From Myxocyprinus asiaticus (Eukaryota > Chordata > Actinopteri > Cypriniformes > Catostomidae): DNA of 64,000 nucleotides. Within the stretch, counting starts at the first letter, position 1. Every line of letters starts with the position of its first letter. The stretch is from assembly GCF_019703515.2 (NCBI RefSeq), contig NC_059365.1, positions 38,330,001 to 38,394,000 on the forward strand, given 5' to 3'. Under the pieces are notes generated by a model. It had not been told where the DNA came from. It did not search any database and saw only the letters and a program-made list of their open reading frames with translations. Below are positions 1-19,020 of this stretch, one piece after another. The position numbers and the translations under genes were made by a program.

Positions 1-330
1 TTTCAAGTGAAAATGGACATTTATGGTAAAAAGGACTTGAATATTGATCTGTTTCTCACCCACACTTATCATATCACTTCTGAAGATATAGATTTAACCA
101 CTGGAGTCATATGGGTTACTTTTATGCTTTTTTAAAATTCTTTATGTGCTTTTTGGAACTTCAAAGTTCTGGCCAACATTCACTTGCATTGTATGGACCT
201 ACAGAGCTGAAATATTCTTCTAAAAATCTTCATTTGTGTTCAGCAGAAGAAAGAAAGTCATACACATCTGGGATGGCATGATGGTGAGTAAATGAGAGAA
301 TTTTCATTTTTGGTTGAATTATCCCTTTAA
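1..330. repeat. MITE-like dispersed repeat, partial (cut by window edge)
   Basis: Non-coding. The sequence closely matches 27845-28171, including the stretches around 'cacccacact', 'acttgcattgtatggacct' and 'cagcagaagaaagaaagtca', and it ends in 'tatccctttaa'. The same family appears with both inverted ends at 30508-31182. No ORF is supported. The assignment as a non-autonomous DNA element is inferred from inverted ends and copy number within the window. Confidence 0.7.
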
Positions 331-779
331 ACTCCTCCATATTGCATAAAAATAGACTTTTATATTATTATATTAGGTTTTATTTTTTCTGATGGCAATA
401 AACAAAACTTCTGCCCACATCCACACTTAAAAGAACTAAGATTAATTGAAGAACTTAATTGAGACCAAACAGTTTTTTATTTTAAATCTGAACAAAATGA
501 TTGTACGAATCAAATGAAACAACGGCCTTTTGTACTGTTTTAACGTCGTATTACTTACTTGCTATCGCATAACGTGCAGGGAAATCCATCTACAAGTGGC
601 CGTTATTAGTATTATTTTCTCTGCCCGCTATGAAATCACACATTTCTAAATTGTATTTAAAAAGGTCAACAACTTGTTCAGAAACCAAACAAGAACAAAG
701 AGTTCTTCTTCCCTCCTTGACAAGAAGGTTCAGCAGAAGCGCGTTTGGGGGAGAATTTCTGTGACGTGTAAAGGACACA

Positions 780-958
780 TCTGATTGGCCGTTGGAATGA
801 CAGGCATTTCAAGATATCCAATCAAATGTCCCTTTACTAAAATTCCTTTATCTTCCAACCAGTAATATAAAACCAACCGCTGGGCGGCGCAATAAGGAAG
901 GCCCCACACCGGGAAAGCATTCCACGGACACTTTTCAAGACAGCTTGCTGCTTTTACG
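780..958 (+). promoter_or_regulatory. hnrnpab: hnrnpab promoter and first non-coding exon
   Basis: An inverted CCAAT box (ATTGG, 784-788), a direct CCAAT (818-822) and a TATA-like 'atataaaa' (865-872) line up upstream of a probable start near 890-900. The first exon is non-coding and ends at 958 before a strong donor 'gtaagt' (959). The next exon starts at 1372 after 'ctccgcag' and carries the start codon 28 bases in. The start site itself is inferred from TATA spacing and was not observed. Confidence 0.6.
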
Positions 959-1399
959 GTAAGTATTTACAAGCAAATCATTATTTGTTAACCCAACGCA
1001 CATATTTAATTGCGGTAACTCATAAATTAAATTATGAGTGAGTTGCAGAAGAGTAAAACTGTAAATGTATCAATTAATTGCGTAATGGAAAAGACGCGGC
1101 ATGGGCTGCTGCGAGCAACGCACGAGCTTTGTGTGGCGCCTCGCGCTACAGTGTATCAATTCTCTTCCTAACCGTTGATTAAAAAATGTAAAATTCAACG
1201 TCTATGGAATTCGTGCTGTTGCTTTTGTAACTCATCGTATTCCATCCACGTGTTTACATTTGTGTTGCGTATGAAAATGGAAGCGCCGCTGTTCAAAATG
1301 GTGGAGCAAATGCACAGTCTTTTGCGTTACATAAGGCCCTTCCTTTCGTAACCATCTCCATCTCTCCGCAGTTTTAGGTTTTCACATTAAACTACCATC

Positions 1400-4300
1400 A
1401 TGTCAGACGCCGAGCAGCAGTATATGGAGACATCGGAAAATGGCCACGAGGGCGAGGAGGATCTGAACGAAGCCGGGGAGGCTGCAGCGCACGCAGAAGC
1501 CGGCGCCGACGGAACGGCCGGGAATGACGAAGACTCTCAAAATGGTGCATCGGACGGCGGGCAAATTGATGCGAGCAAAGGAGAAGAAGATGCGGGGTAT
1601 GTTGGTGTTAAATGTTCGGTCATAAGATCATGTGTTCCTTTCCGTCTTTGTTGGCGCCATGTGTATGGGGGATGGGCGCTTTGGTGAATTAAGCATGGAG
1701 TGGGCCTAAATAAATAATTAATTACTGTTAGACATCTATATATAATGGTATCGAAAGTTTATGAGCGTAAGCGGTGTGTTTTGGGATTACATCAGCGTCG
1801 TGTTGGTTTAGCACGAGTATCAGCCTCATTTTATGTTTTAGGTGAAGAAATGGTGAATTTGATAAACGTGCTAGTACGCTCCCTTCCGGTCATACCCTGT
1901 TCACACGTTTTTCTGGTTGATTTCCTCAGGAAAATGTTTGTCGGGGGGCTCAGCTGGGACACTAGTAAAAAGGATCTTAAAGATTACTTCTCCAAATTTG
2001 GAGAGGTGACAGACTGCACCATCAAAATGGACCCCAACACCGGAAGATCAAGAGGATTCGGGTTCATTCTGTTCAAAGAGTCGGCTAGTGTAGACAAGGT
2101 GAGCTTTGGAAATCCTAAAATGGGAAATCTTAACCTGATTCTACAATGGCATACTGAATAACAGGTCTGTCTTCTGCAGGTTTTGGCGCAAAAAGAGCAC
2201 AGATTGGACGGACGACAGATTGACCCCAAGAAAGCGATGGCAATGAAGAAAGAACCCCAGAAGAAGATCTTTGTTGGCGGTCTTAACCCTGAAACTACAG
2301 AAGAGAGGATCCGCGAGTATTTCGGTGCCTTTGGCGAGGTATGAGATCTTCCGGTTTAGATTTTCAAACACTATGGTTTTATATTAAGCAAACTGCACAC
2401 GATGAAAATGTTTGAGTTTTTCACCTTATGGACATATGCAATCTAAAATAATATGCGTCCACTTGTTTGTACCACTAAATGGAATACAGATCAATGTTTA
2501 TACCGTATCTTTACGTTTTTTTTATCCCCTTTTCTTCCAATGTTGGAATGCCCAATTCCTACTACTTTAGTAGGTCCTCGTGGTGGCGTGGTTACTCGCC
2601 TCAATCCGGGTGGCGGAGGACAAGTCTCGGTTGCCTCCGCTTCTGAGACGGTCAATCCGCGCATCTTGTCACGTGGCTTGTTGAGTGCGTTACTGTGGAG
2701 ACGTAGCACGTGTGGAGGCTTCATGCTATTCTCCGCGGCATCCACGCACAACTTGCCACGTGCCCCACCATGAGCAAGAACCACATTATAGCAACCACGA
2801 GGAGGTTACCCCATGTGACTCTACCCTCCCTAGCAACCGGGCCAATTTGGTTGCTTAGGAGACCTGGCTGGAGTCACTCGGCACACCCTGGATTCGAATT
2901 CACGACTCCAGGGGTGGTAGTCAGCGTCAATACTCGCTGAGCTACCCAGGCCCCCATTTTTACCATATCTATACTCGTGTTGCCATGTGTTATTGGACAT
3001 TTCTGCACAGATAAAAATTAATAGTCTGCATTCCAAGTCTTCTGTTGCTCATCTATTTGAGTTTGCATGTTATTTCTGAATTGTATGTTTTTTTTGGTAC
3101 ACATTTGTAACTTCATTTCTTATATTAATGCAGATCGAGACTATTGAGCTTCCAATGGATCCAAAGACGAATAAAAGGAGAGGGTTTGTCTTCATCACCT
3201 TTAAGGAAGAAGAATCTGTTAAGAAAATTCTTGAGAAGAAATATCACAACGTCAGTGGAACAAAGGACTTAAATGGGAAAGAAGGCCTTGTGAGTGTTTT
3301 CATGACTTCTACCTCGAATTTCTGGATGGAAATGGTTGTAGATATTCAGTGTCTGACACTGCACTACCTGTTTAAACTTTGAACCCTGACAACATAGTTA
3401 CATTTTTGAACTTTTATAGCCAGTGGCCATATCTCTCATAATTAATTTTTAGTGGTGTGTTTTGTGCAGAGATTTTGTGTGGTATGACACATTGTGACTC
3501 ATCGCTCAATCTTGTATTCTTCCAGTGCGAGATTAAAGTTGCACAGCCTAAGGAAGTGTACCAGCAGCAGCAGTATGGAGGCCGCTTTGGAGGTCGAGGA
3601 AGGGGACGTGGAGGTTAGTACTGCTGAACAGACACTTCTCGCCCTTTAGTTTTGGATACATAAGTCTAAAGTTTAACAAGATAGTCATTGCTTGTTAGGC
3701 CTCTTGCATAAGCTTCAAAATGAAGTACTGTTTATTGTGTGTAAATTAAATGCAAAAGCTGGGCTAAGTTTTTAAAAGTTAGGTTTAACTAGGCTTCAGG
3801 AACTGAGTCAAGTGTTAACATGTTTCAAATGCTTTATGATGGAAAAACTCACTCTGCATCTATTAAAGGTATATTCCAGGTTCAATACAAGTTAAGCTTA
3901 ATCGACTGCATTTGTGGCATCATTTTGATTACCACAAAAATTAGTTTTAACTTTTGCCTCCTTAAAAAAAGAAGAAAAAAAAAGAGCAAAAATCTGGGTT
4001 ACAGTAAGGCACTTACAATGGAAGTGAATGAGGCCAGTCTGTAAACATTAACATTTCATAAGTATAGCTACAAGACATAATATATATATTATGTATGTGC
4101 TGGTTAACACCATTTTAGTGTGATAGAAATACTTGATAACCTTTTCTGTGTAAAGTTGTATCCAACTTTATAACTTGCACCGCCTTAAACCCTGAAATGA
4201 CCGAAAAATTTGGATTTAAACAACTTTTTCAGCTCAAATAATACACAAGTTTTAAGAGTTAATGTAAATGCTTTTATAAAATAAGCTTCACATTTCTGCC

Positions 4301-4983
4301 TTTTTACCCCTCCAAAAATGGACCCCATTCACTTCTATTGTAAGTGCATCACTGTAACCTCAATTTTGTTTTCTTTTTAAAGGATGGATGAGTCAATTAT
4401 TTTTGTGATAATCAACAATTTGCCACAAATGCAGTCATTTGAGCTTAACATTTTTTTTTAACATTCAATATTTATTTTAAGCACATTGGCTGATCTCAGA
4501 TCTGAAATCTAAAGTCCATTCCAAAAATACATTACAAGTCTTAAATTTAGGGCCAGTTGCATTACAGTTTTACAAGTCACTTGCATATATCATTTAACAT
4601 AAATATGGCACAGCACTTGTGTATAAAATAATGGGTAATATTTTGTTTTATAGGCCAAGGTCAGAACTGGAATCAGGGCTACAATAACTACTGGAACCAA
4701 GGCTATGGTAACCAAGGTTATGGCTACGGTGGGCAGCAAGGCTACGGTGGATATGGAGGCTACGGCAACTATGATTATTCAGCAGGCTACTACGGCGGTG
4801 GATATGACTACAGTAAGCGTTGATTGTCCGTGGGTTTTCCCTCCCCCCGTTGGGTTCTTGTGAATACAAGGGTCTCAAGTTCCTTTCTCTGCTTTTTTTC
4901 TCACCCCCCTAGACCAGGGCAGTACAAGCTATGGAAAAACTCCGAGACGTGGGGGTCACCAGAGTAGCTACAAGCCATACTGA
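1400..4983 (+). CDS. hnrnpab: heterogeneous nuclear ribonucleoprotein A/B
   Basis: RNA-binding hnRNP of the A/B-D family (nuclear mRNA packaging, splicing and transport, from family knowledge). Coding exons: 1400-1596, 1930-2098, 2180-2338, 3134-3289, 3526-3613, 4654-4812, 4913-4983. All have GT-AG borders and matching phases, giving 332 aa. Residues 1-65 form an acidic N-terminus (starts [20 protein letters not shown]). RRM1 follows with RNP2 'MFVGGL' and RNP1 'RGFGFILF'. RRM2 has RNP2 'IFVGGL' and RNP1 'RGFVFITF'. Then come '[16 protein letters not shown]', an RGG-type stretch, a Gly/Tyr/Asn-rich tail and the end '[12 protein letters not shown]', all diagnostic of HNRNPAB rather than HNRNPD. 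The ATG at 1400 is chosen because its N-terminus matches the family. Odd point: exon 3134-3289 adds eight residues (DLNGKEGL) just before CEIKV that I do not recall in mammalian A/B. A teleost a/b duplicate is possible, so the exact ohnolog is unresolved. Confidence 0.93.
2530..2955 (-). repeat. tRNA-derived SINE in hnrnpab intron
   Basis: Read on the minus strand the head starts 'gggggcctgggtagctcagc' with an A-box-like 'tagctcagcgagta', followed by a B-box-like 'gaattcgaatcc'. It continues through 'ctccagccaggtctcctaag', a GC-rich body and a tail ending in 'gaattgggcattcc'. Related copies lie at 18715-19020 and 34560-34955. It falls between hnrnpab exons 2180-2338 and 3134-3289. The head is SINE-type Pol III sequence and not a functional tRNA. 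Confidence 0.75.
3866..4455. repeat. Foldback (palindromic) element in hnrnpab intron
   Basis: The left arm (about 3877-4040: 'ttaagcttaatcgactgca...tttgtggcat...caatggaagtgaatg') is repeated in inverted form in the right arm (about 4320-4452: 'cattcacttctattgtaagt...atttgccacaaatgcagtca...tgagcttaac'). The arms are imperfect and separated by roughly 280 bp of AT-rich sequence. Non-coding, consistent with a MITE-type foldback. It lies between exons 3526-3613 and 4654-4812. Confidence 0.65.
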
Positions 4984-5970
4984 TCATGTGTAGTGCAGGT
5001 ATGCATTGATTTTCTAACCATTCATGGTAAGGTTAATCTGGTTGTCACCCTTAACATGTTTTAAAGCGCAATTCATCTCCATTTATCCAAGCAACTGTAA
5101 CGCAGATGAAAATTGGGGGGGGACTAAATATCCAATCGCTTGTTTGGTGGGATGTTATTTCATCAAACACTGATCCAGTAGGGCTGTAGTGGTAGATCAG
5201 GATAGGCCCCATCTCCATTTCATTTTGGGTAATGATTTGTAGGACGTGTAGATTCAAACTAAATCTCGATGCTGTTTCTCTTTTAAAGGTCGTAAAACTA
5301 CAGAGGAACCAGTGATCTGGTCACAGTGAACATTTGGGGTCTTTTACTTTTGGAAGTTGGCAGAGTCTGGACTTCTGCTTCATTTTGTACAGAAAACATA
5401 AGGAACGGGGGGAGCAAATGTCACTTCACTTTTGTTTTATAATTTTTTTTTTGTCCCTTTTACATTTCCAGAGATGGAAGTGTTATTTTTTTACTGTACT
5501 TTTTGGTACCTTTTTGAATCTAATGTATTGTATGGTTGTATTTTACATCTTGGCTGTCTTACCACATCTAGGCTCAGAGCTCTCAAAACGCTTTCAGAAT
5601 AAACCATTTTGGTTACATTTTCTTTGGTGTTTCAAGATTCTATTTTTTTTTTCCTGTTTGTCACCTGTGCTCTGTGTTGCAAAGTTGCATGACCTCAAGG
5701 TGAGATGAAAGGGATTTCTTAATGATTGTAAGCTTGTCCATTGAAATCTGTTGTTGGAAAGTTTTTAGGAGACTTTTTTTTTTTCTTCTCTTTACTGCTT
5801 TTAAGGAGATTTCCTCCCATCTTGTTATTTAAAAGTGGCTTTAATGGTAAACTATACCTCAAAACATACACAGGTAACTGTAACAGGATTCTTTCTCTAA
5901 ACACTGGCAATGCATTCCTCCAGTGTCTTGGACAAATTTCAAAAAATAAACTTGGTTTTTATGATGTCTG
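4984..5970 (+). other. hnrnpab: hnrnpab 3' UTR with a UTR intron and poly(A) signal
   Basis: The stop (TGA 4981-4983) is followed 15 bases later by a donor 'gtatgc' (4999). A plausible acceptor 'cttttaaag' ends at 5288, so the last exon is wholly non-coding. The junction would lie under 20 nt after the stop, too close to trigger EJC-dependent decay under the usual 50-nt rule. AATAAA occurs at 5945-5950 and an earlier candidate near 5599, so the transcript probably ends near 5970. No ORF here is convincing. Confidence 0.65.
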
Positions 5971-6850
5971 TTGTCTGTCTAATGCTTTTGAATAATGCCT
6001 GTAATGATGTGCTACCCGCAGGTGCTCTTTCAGTGCATCAACATTATTGTAATGTAGTTGTCCTTCTGAACCAACAACACAAATGCAATGTTGCAGGGTT
6101 CCAACACTAATGGGGAAAACCTGGAAATTGGAGAAATCATTGCAATTGATGTCAAATGTCCTAACCCTAAGTATTATTAAACTCTGCTCTCAAATTGTCA
6201 TTGGCAAGACATTGCTCTTCATATGTCTTAAAGAAATCCTTAACCAGTAATTACAAATAACTGTAAAAGTATTCAAATTAGGCTTTTCTTTGGTAACTGA
6301 TAGAAGAATGTAAGATTCAACAGTCTTAAATGCACACAGTGTAATTTGAAAAACTAGGTCACTAAAGGTTGAGGGAGTTCAATCACTCTTTACTAGGGAG
6401 GATTTACATTTGTATTATAATGGTTACTGGACAGCTTCCAAAGGTCCCTGCATATGCTGTGCTATTGCCAGGGTGTACCCAAACCTAACAGCAATCATTT
6501 GTTTTGGAACACAGCCTAGATAACATGCCTGTATATGGCATCTCGTTCCAAATTTAACCTGAGACATTGCTCAAGCATGTCTTTCACTTCTGATTTGTTA
6601 AAAATTGAAATTCTTGTTAAAGCAGCAACAAAGGTTTTCTTTCTTGACAGAATCTCCAAAGATTTTGCCTGCTTTTGAGTTCATAATTTGCTGAGGATTT
6701 TGAATCTGTTTCAGTTAAAAAAAAAAGAAAAAAGACTTGCTAGATTCAAGAAGTCTAAAGTGGCATGTTATTAAAAAAAATAAAAACACCAACTTTTTGA
6801 TAATGAGTCCATATGCATTCAGTACACAATCTAGATTAGGGGCGGTTTGA
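5971..6850. other. Intergenic stretch, no gene seen
   Basis: AT-rich sequence between the hnrnpab poly(A) signal and the 3' side of the eif4ebp3-like gene. Short ORFs only. Some of it may be 3' UTR of the minus-strand gene, whose poly(A) site I could not place. Confidence 0.5.
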
Positions 6851-7278
6851 TTTAAAGGTGCACTCAATAATTTTTTCCTCATTAAAAAAAGTTGAACTCC
6901 TAAAAACATGAATTGTAATTTTGCAATATAAGTAGGAAATCATGAGCACTCACATTAAAATGAAGACTCCAATCATATCAGTAACCTTATAAAAGCTGTT
7001 TTAGTCTACATGGAGAGGGTCCGCACATGGGGGCCGCCATGTTAGAATCACATGACCAGCCGAATACTACTCACTTAATCTCAGTAACCGTCCTGTTATT
7101 TGACACTTTCACTCATTGATTAAAGTAATCATGACTGACTGTGAATATTACATTTCTACAATGGCATCTGAAACTGAAAACTATTGATTTGAAATGATGC
7201 TGCATCCAAACCACTAGGTGTCAGTGTAAGTCCAAGATGACACAAAGACAAAAGTTACTGAGTGCACCTTTAAAGGAA
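6851..7278 (-). repeat. MITE-like element, copy 1 (inverted relative to copy 2)
   Basis: About 430 bp with short terminal inverted repeats: 'aaaggtgcactca' at one end and 'tgagtgcacctttaaa' at the other. Its reverse complement matches 8538-8955 nearly end to end, including 'ggagagggtccgcacatggg' against 'cccatgtgcggaccctctcc'. It lies 3' of the last eif4ebp3-like exon and may be inside that gene's 3' UTR. Confidence 0.75.
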
Positions 7279-8111
7279 TAATATATTACATTTGTATTTC
7301 AATTTTCTCTAATATAATTACATTTTTGGCACTGGAAGTCATAATTTAGTTTATGACAATTTTCTGCACTCTATCTGACCCCTTTTTTTTCCAAGGCCTA
7401 AAACTTGAACAATTCTTTTTTTTTGTCTTGCAAGCACTGGTATTTCTTTGAGGAAATGCAAATCTAGTGTACAAGTGTAGAAGACCTTTTTAGCACTAGA
7501 GGGAGTTAGAGGTCACATGTTTTTGTAGGTTATGCAACTTTTCTTGATACTAAAACCAAGACTAGTAGGCAATACATTTTGCCAAACTAAATAAATCAAA
7601 ACACAAGTATGTCTTTTTTTTTTCCAAACAAGATAAAACATGAAGGAATCCAGGCAAATAAAACACCAGGAAAAACCCTGATGGCACATGGTGGTTTACA
7701 TTTGTTCTGATGTGCTATTTCAGTTGAATCACCAAAGCATGCAACATTCATTCATTTGGCATTTAGTCGATGTCTACCATTAAACAACCCACATATTTGC
7801 TGATATACATGCTGTTCAGAAATGAGAGATTTTGTCAAGATTTTGCCCTGACTCGTTTGTAATGCTACATTTTCTTTAAAAAAGTAGAAAGTACCATATG
7901 TACAATAAAGAACTGACAAACATTTCTCTTTTTCTTTTTGTAACCTTCTAACAAACACTTTTACACAAAAGAGTAAGACACCCTTTGGGCATTTGGCTCC
8001 TTAAAAAGCCTTGTGAATCTGGTGAATGTGTGATGTCCGCTGATTATGGGCCACGCAGCAACATCCCAGCAGATAAAAGAGACAATTCTCCACAGGAGGT
8101 AAATGAAAGAT

Positions 8112-15400
<7,289 letters not shown>

Positions 15401-15406
15401 TTGAAA

Positions 15407-16200
15407 ATACACTGCCTGGTCAACAAAAAAAAGGTGCATACCTCTATCTTTGATTACGGCGTGCATTTGTTGTGGGATTGTTTCGACAACCTTATACAAC
15501 TCACAACATTTATTTCCGTCCAGAGTTGCATTAATTTTTGGCTGAGATCTTGTATCAATGACGGGAGAGTCAAACCACTCCGTAAAGTCTTCTCCAGCAC
15601 ATCCCAAAGACTTTCGATGGGGTTAAGGTCAAGACTCTGCGGTGGTAAATTAATGTGTGAAAATGATTTCTCATGTTCCCTGAACCACTCTTTCACAATT
15701 TGAGCCTGATGAATCTTGGCATTGTCGTCCTGGAAAATGCCCATGCCGTCAGGGAAGAAAAAATCCATTGATGGGATAACCTGGTCATTCAGTACATTCA
15801 GGTAGTCAGCTGACTTGCCACATAACGTTGCTGAGTGTAGACTTGACCAATTGAGGAAACCCCAGATCATAACACTGCCTCCAGAGGCTTGTACAGTGGG
15901 CACTATGATGGGTGCAACGCTTCATGCGCTTCCCTTCTTACCCTGATGCGCCCATTGCTTTGGAATAGGGTAAATCTGGACTCATCAGACCACATGACCT
16001 TTCTCCATCGCTCCACAGTACAATCTTTATGCTCCCTAGCAAGTTGAAGTAGTTTTTTCCGATTAGCCTCACTAACAAGTGGCTTTCTTGTGGCCACACA
16101 GCTGTTTAGTCTCAATCCTGTAAATCTCATCGCATTGTGTGTGTGGAAATGCTCTTACTTTCACTATTAATCATAGCCGTGAGTTCTACTGTCGAAACGT
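15407..16200 (-). pseudogene. Tc1/mariner-like transposase, degenerate
   Basis: Minus-strand frames 16130-15903 and 15903-15454 encode consecutive parts of a Tc1-like transposase, with the three DDE-type acidic positions recognisable in 'WSDESRF', 'FQDDNAKIH' and '[13 protein letters not shown]'. The first frame ends in a stop or frameshift near 15903 and the N-terminal DNA-binding part is missing or unrecognisable. A left terminus 'tacactgcctggtcaac' follows at 15407, but I found no matching right terminus. Dead element in the intergenic region. Confidence 0.85.
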
Positions 16201-17935
16201 GCGAAATGCTGAAGTATAGACCAATCTCATTGTTTACAAAAATTTCAGCTCATGCGCAGTAAGTGGTGGCAGAAAGCTGGCAAGATTTGATTATTAAACG
16301 AATGTACGACACAAAACCATCATAAATACATACATATTTTTACAATTATTATAATGATATGGGTTAATAAGATACCTGTAAAAAATTTTCCCTTTATTTG
16401 TTTGTACCAAAGCCGAGAGTTGAAATTATCTCCTCAGTCCAGTCAGCTCTGTTGATGACTTGAAGCCACAGCCGTCTACAGAAGCCCTCTAAATAATTTT
16501 TTAACAATGGGATCCGATAAAAGTTTACTGTTTTACCATGGTTCTTGCCACCACATCCATGTATGATGTAAGCGGTGATGTTGCCAAAGGATTGTCTATT
16601 GCAACCAACAGTTGGATGTCACACTGTGTTGGTTGTGTTTATTTGGAGTCCCGTAGCAACCCTTTACCTATACATTAGGGTTGCCACCCGTCCTGGATTT
16701 TCCGGGATCGTCCCAGTTTTTGGCCATCTATCCTGGAAAAATAAGCGTGTAAAACAGGGCTGGATTGGTAATCTGGCATACCGGGCATTTTCCCGGTGGG
16801 CCGACGCACTTTGGGGCTGATCAGGGGCGGACAGGCCATCAGGAGAACCGGGACTAAACTGAAATAAGACACCGCGTTATGCAGCATGGGCCACAAAACG
16901 GCGCCGCGATATGCCGAAGGGGGCAGCGTAAAATGAGTCTGATGAGCGCTTTGGTGCATGGCCATTAATGCGGGATAATGTTTTTTCTGCGCTCAAGAGC
17001 AGCAAATCTCAATTTTATGCTCTGTACGCAAAAACAATCGGTCAAAGAAAACGCGAGATATTCTGTTTGACTGCAAGTCTGTGTCTAGATGCTTGACGAT
17101 GGTGACTGGTGAGCTTTAAACACTGAATTCAACATGTTTTAGAGAACTATGTGTTCTTAATAGGAAATTCATATTAGTGCTCAACAGATAAGGTTTTTAG
17201 TGGTCTGTTCTTAAACCAGTATAATAAATGTGAATTAAAACATTTATTATAATGGTTACATTTATTGTATTAGTGTTTACTACAAAGCAGGAAAAAAGAA
17301 AATGTATTGTTATTTATTGTTTTGTTTGAGCTTATCAATGGCTATAATTTATCTTAACATGAATATTGATAGTAATAAAAGTATGTCATTAAATAAAAAA
17401 AATGTGTTATTGATATGGGACTGTTTATTTGGCACTTCCTTGTTTTGGTTGCTTTACTTGTAAAACATTAAACAATTAAGACAAGGAAGTTTCAAAGATT
17501 GTAAAATTTGCTCAGTGCTAAAGGTTAGTCTCAGTTGGATTTTTTCTTTTACACATTTCAATTTCATAACACAATTCCATCAAATTGCTTTAAAGCTGCA
17601 CTAAGTAAGATTTTTTTTAATTATTTTTTTTGGTTAAAAATGAACAAATTGCCATTATTGATTGAGTACATCAACAGTCAGTGTTCAAAACAATGTTCTT
17701 ACCTTACCCTGATTCACTTCTGTAAGCCTACAAAAATTATTTGTATTTTGAGCTGTTGGGTCCGATTTGGCGCAAAATCGCTGGCTTATGACGTACATCC
17801 TTGCGTCATTACATCATGTCCGTGAACATAGGAAAGGAGAGCCGGCCGTCTCGTTCCCATGTAAACAGTAGATGGTGGTAATGCACTGTTTTAGTTTACG
17901 AGTAGCCGTTAAAAAAAGAAAAAAGAAACGTTTCT
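16201..17935. other. Repeat-rich intergenic DNA, no gene seen
   Basis: Contains a dispersed-repeat-like stretch at about 16676-16960 ('agggttgccacccgtcctgg', 'cataccgggcattttcccgg') and another at about 17594-17900 that starts 'aaagctgcactaagtaagat'. Both look like teleost interspersed repeats. The remainder is AT-rich. No exon or RNA gene was recognised. Confidence 0.45.
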
Positions 17936-18714
17936 GGTTACTCATGTAACCTCAGTTCCCTGAGATGAAGGGAACGAGACATTGCAATGAGCGCTATGGG
18001 GAAATTCCTTTTCCACGATCTAGTTGAAGCCCTTGTATCATAACACCAATCTTATGATTGGCAATGATGTTTGAGCCCTGCCCCTTTAGGTGTGCATTTG
18101 CCCTATATAAGCAGGCGCTCAAACATCATTTCTTCAGAATTTTCTGACTGAGGGACAAGAACGTGTCACTCGTTCCTCGAAACTCTGAAGTAGTAGTGCG
18201 GCCAAGTTTTGCAATGTCTTGTTCCCTTCATCTCAGGGAACCGAGGTTACATGAGTAACCGGAGACATTCTCTATCGATTCAGTTCACTTGACATTGCAA
18301 TGAACGCTATGGGGAAAGGAGTCCCATCATGCCGCACTATGCAGCGTCTTACCCTAAGATGTGCCAATGTAGAAACACTTAGAAGAATATGTATATGAGG
18401 TCACGGGCCCTTCGGGCGGTGACTTATATGTCTTCAATTGTGTATGGGCACCTGCAGGATTTAATCTGAGGGTACGCACTGAAATCTGCCTAGAGGTCTT
18501 CACGGGCCTTAAAATGAAACCCGAACCCGACCCGGGACCGCCTGGCCCGACCCTACCCGGCCTGAATGATGCCGTCATATTTTAAGCCCGAACCTGACAC
18601 GAAATCACTTACTGTCTAATTTCTTCTACTAGTATCTTCTAGTACTAGTAAGTATAGCTGTATTTTATGTAAGCATATAGACAACAATCTTAACAGTACT
18701 GAAACAGTCTGAGT

Positions 18715-19020
18715 GACACATGAGTCCCATGGGGTAACCTCCTCGTGGTCGCTATAATGTGGTTCGCTCTCGGTGGGCTGCATGGTGAGTTGTGCGTGGA
18801 TGCCGCGGTGGATGGTGTGAAGCCTCCACACGCGCTATGTCTCCGCGGTAACAGGCTCAACAAGCCACGTGATAAGATGCGCAGGTTGACTGTCTCAGCC
18901 GCAGAGGCAACTGAGATTCATCCTCCGCCACCCGGATTGAGGCGAGTCACTACGCCACCACGAGGACCTAGAGTGCATTGGGAATTGGGCATTCTAAACT
19001 GGGGAGAAAAAGGCACAGCA
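18715..19020 (+). repeat. tRNA-derived SINE, 5'-truncated
   Basis: Same family as 2530-2955 but in plus orientation, lacking the tRNA-like head. It begins near 'ggggtaacctcctcgtggtc' and ends 'ggaattgggcattctaaact'. Inserted within the DIRS-derived region. Confidence 0.7.

Noticed and set aside
2890..2955. tRNA-like sequence with A and B box words
   Set aside because: It is the head of a SINE; anticodon arm and acceptor pairing are not those of a real tRNA gene.
5334..5708. 124-aa plus-strand frame after hnrnpab
   Set aside because: T-rich 3' UTR sequence before the poly(A) signal; hydrophobic bias follows from base composition.
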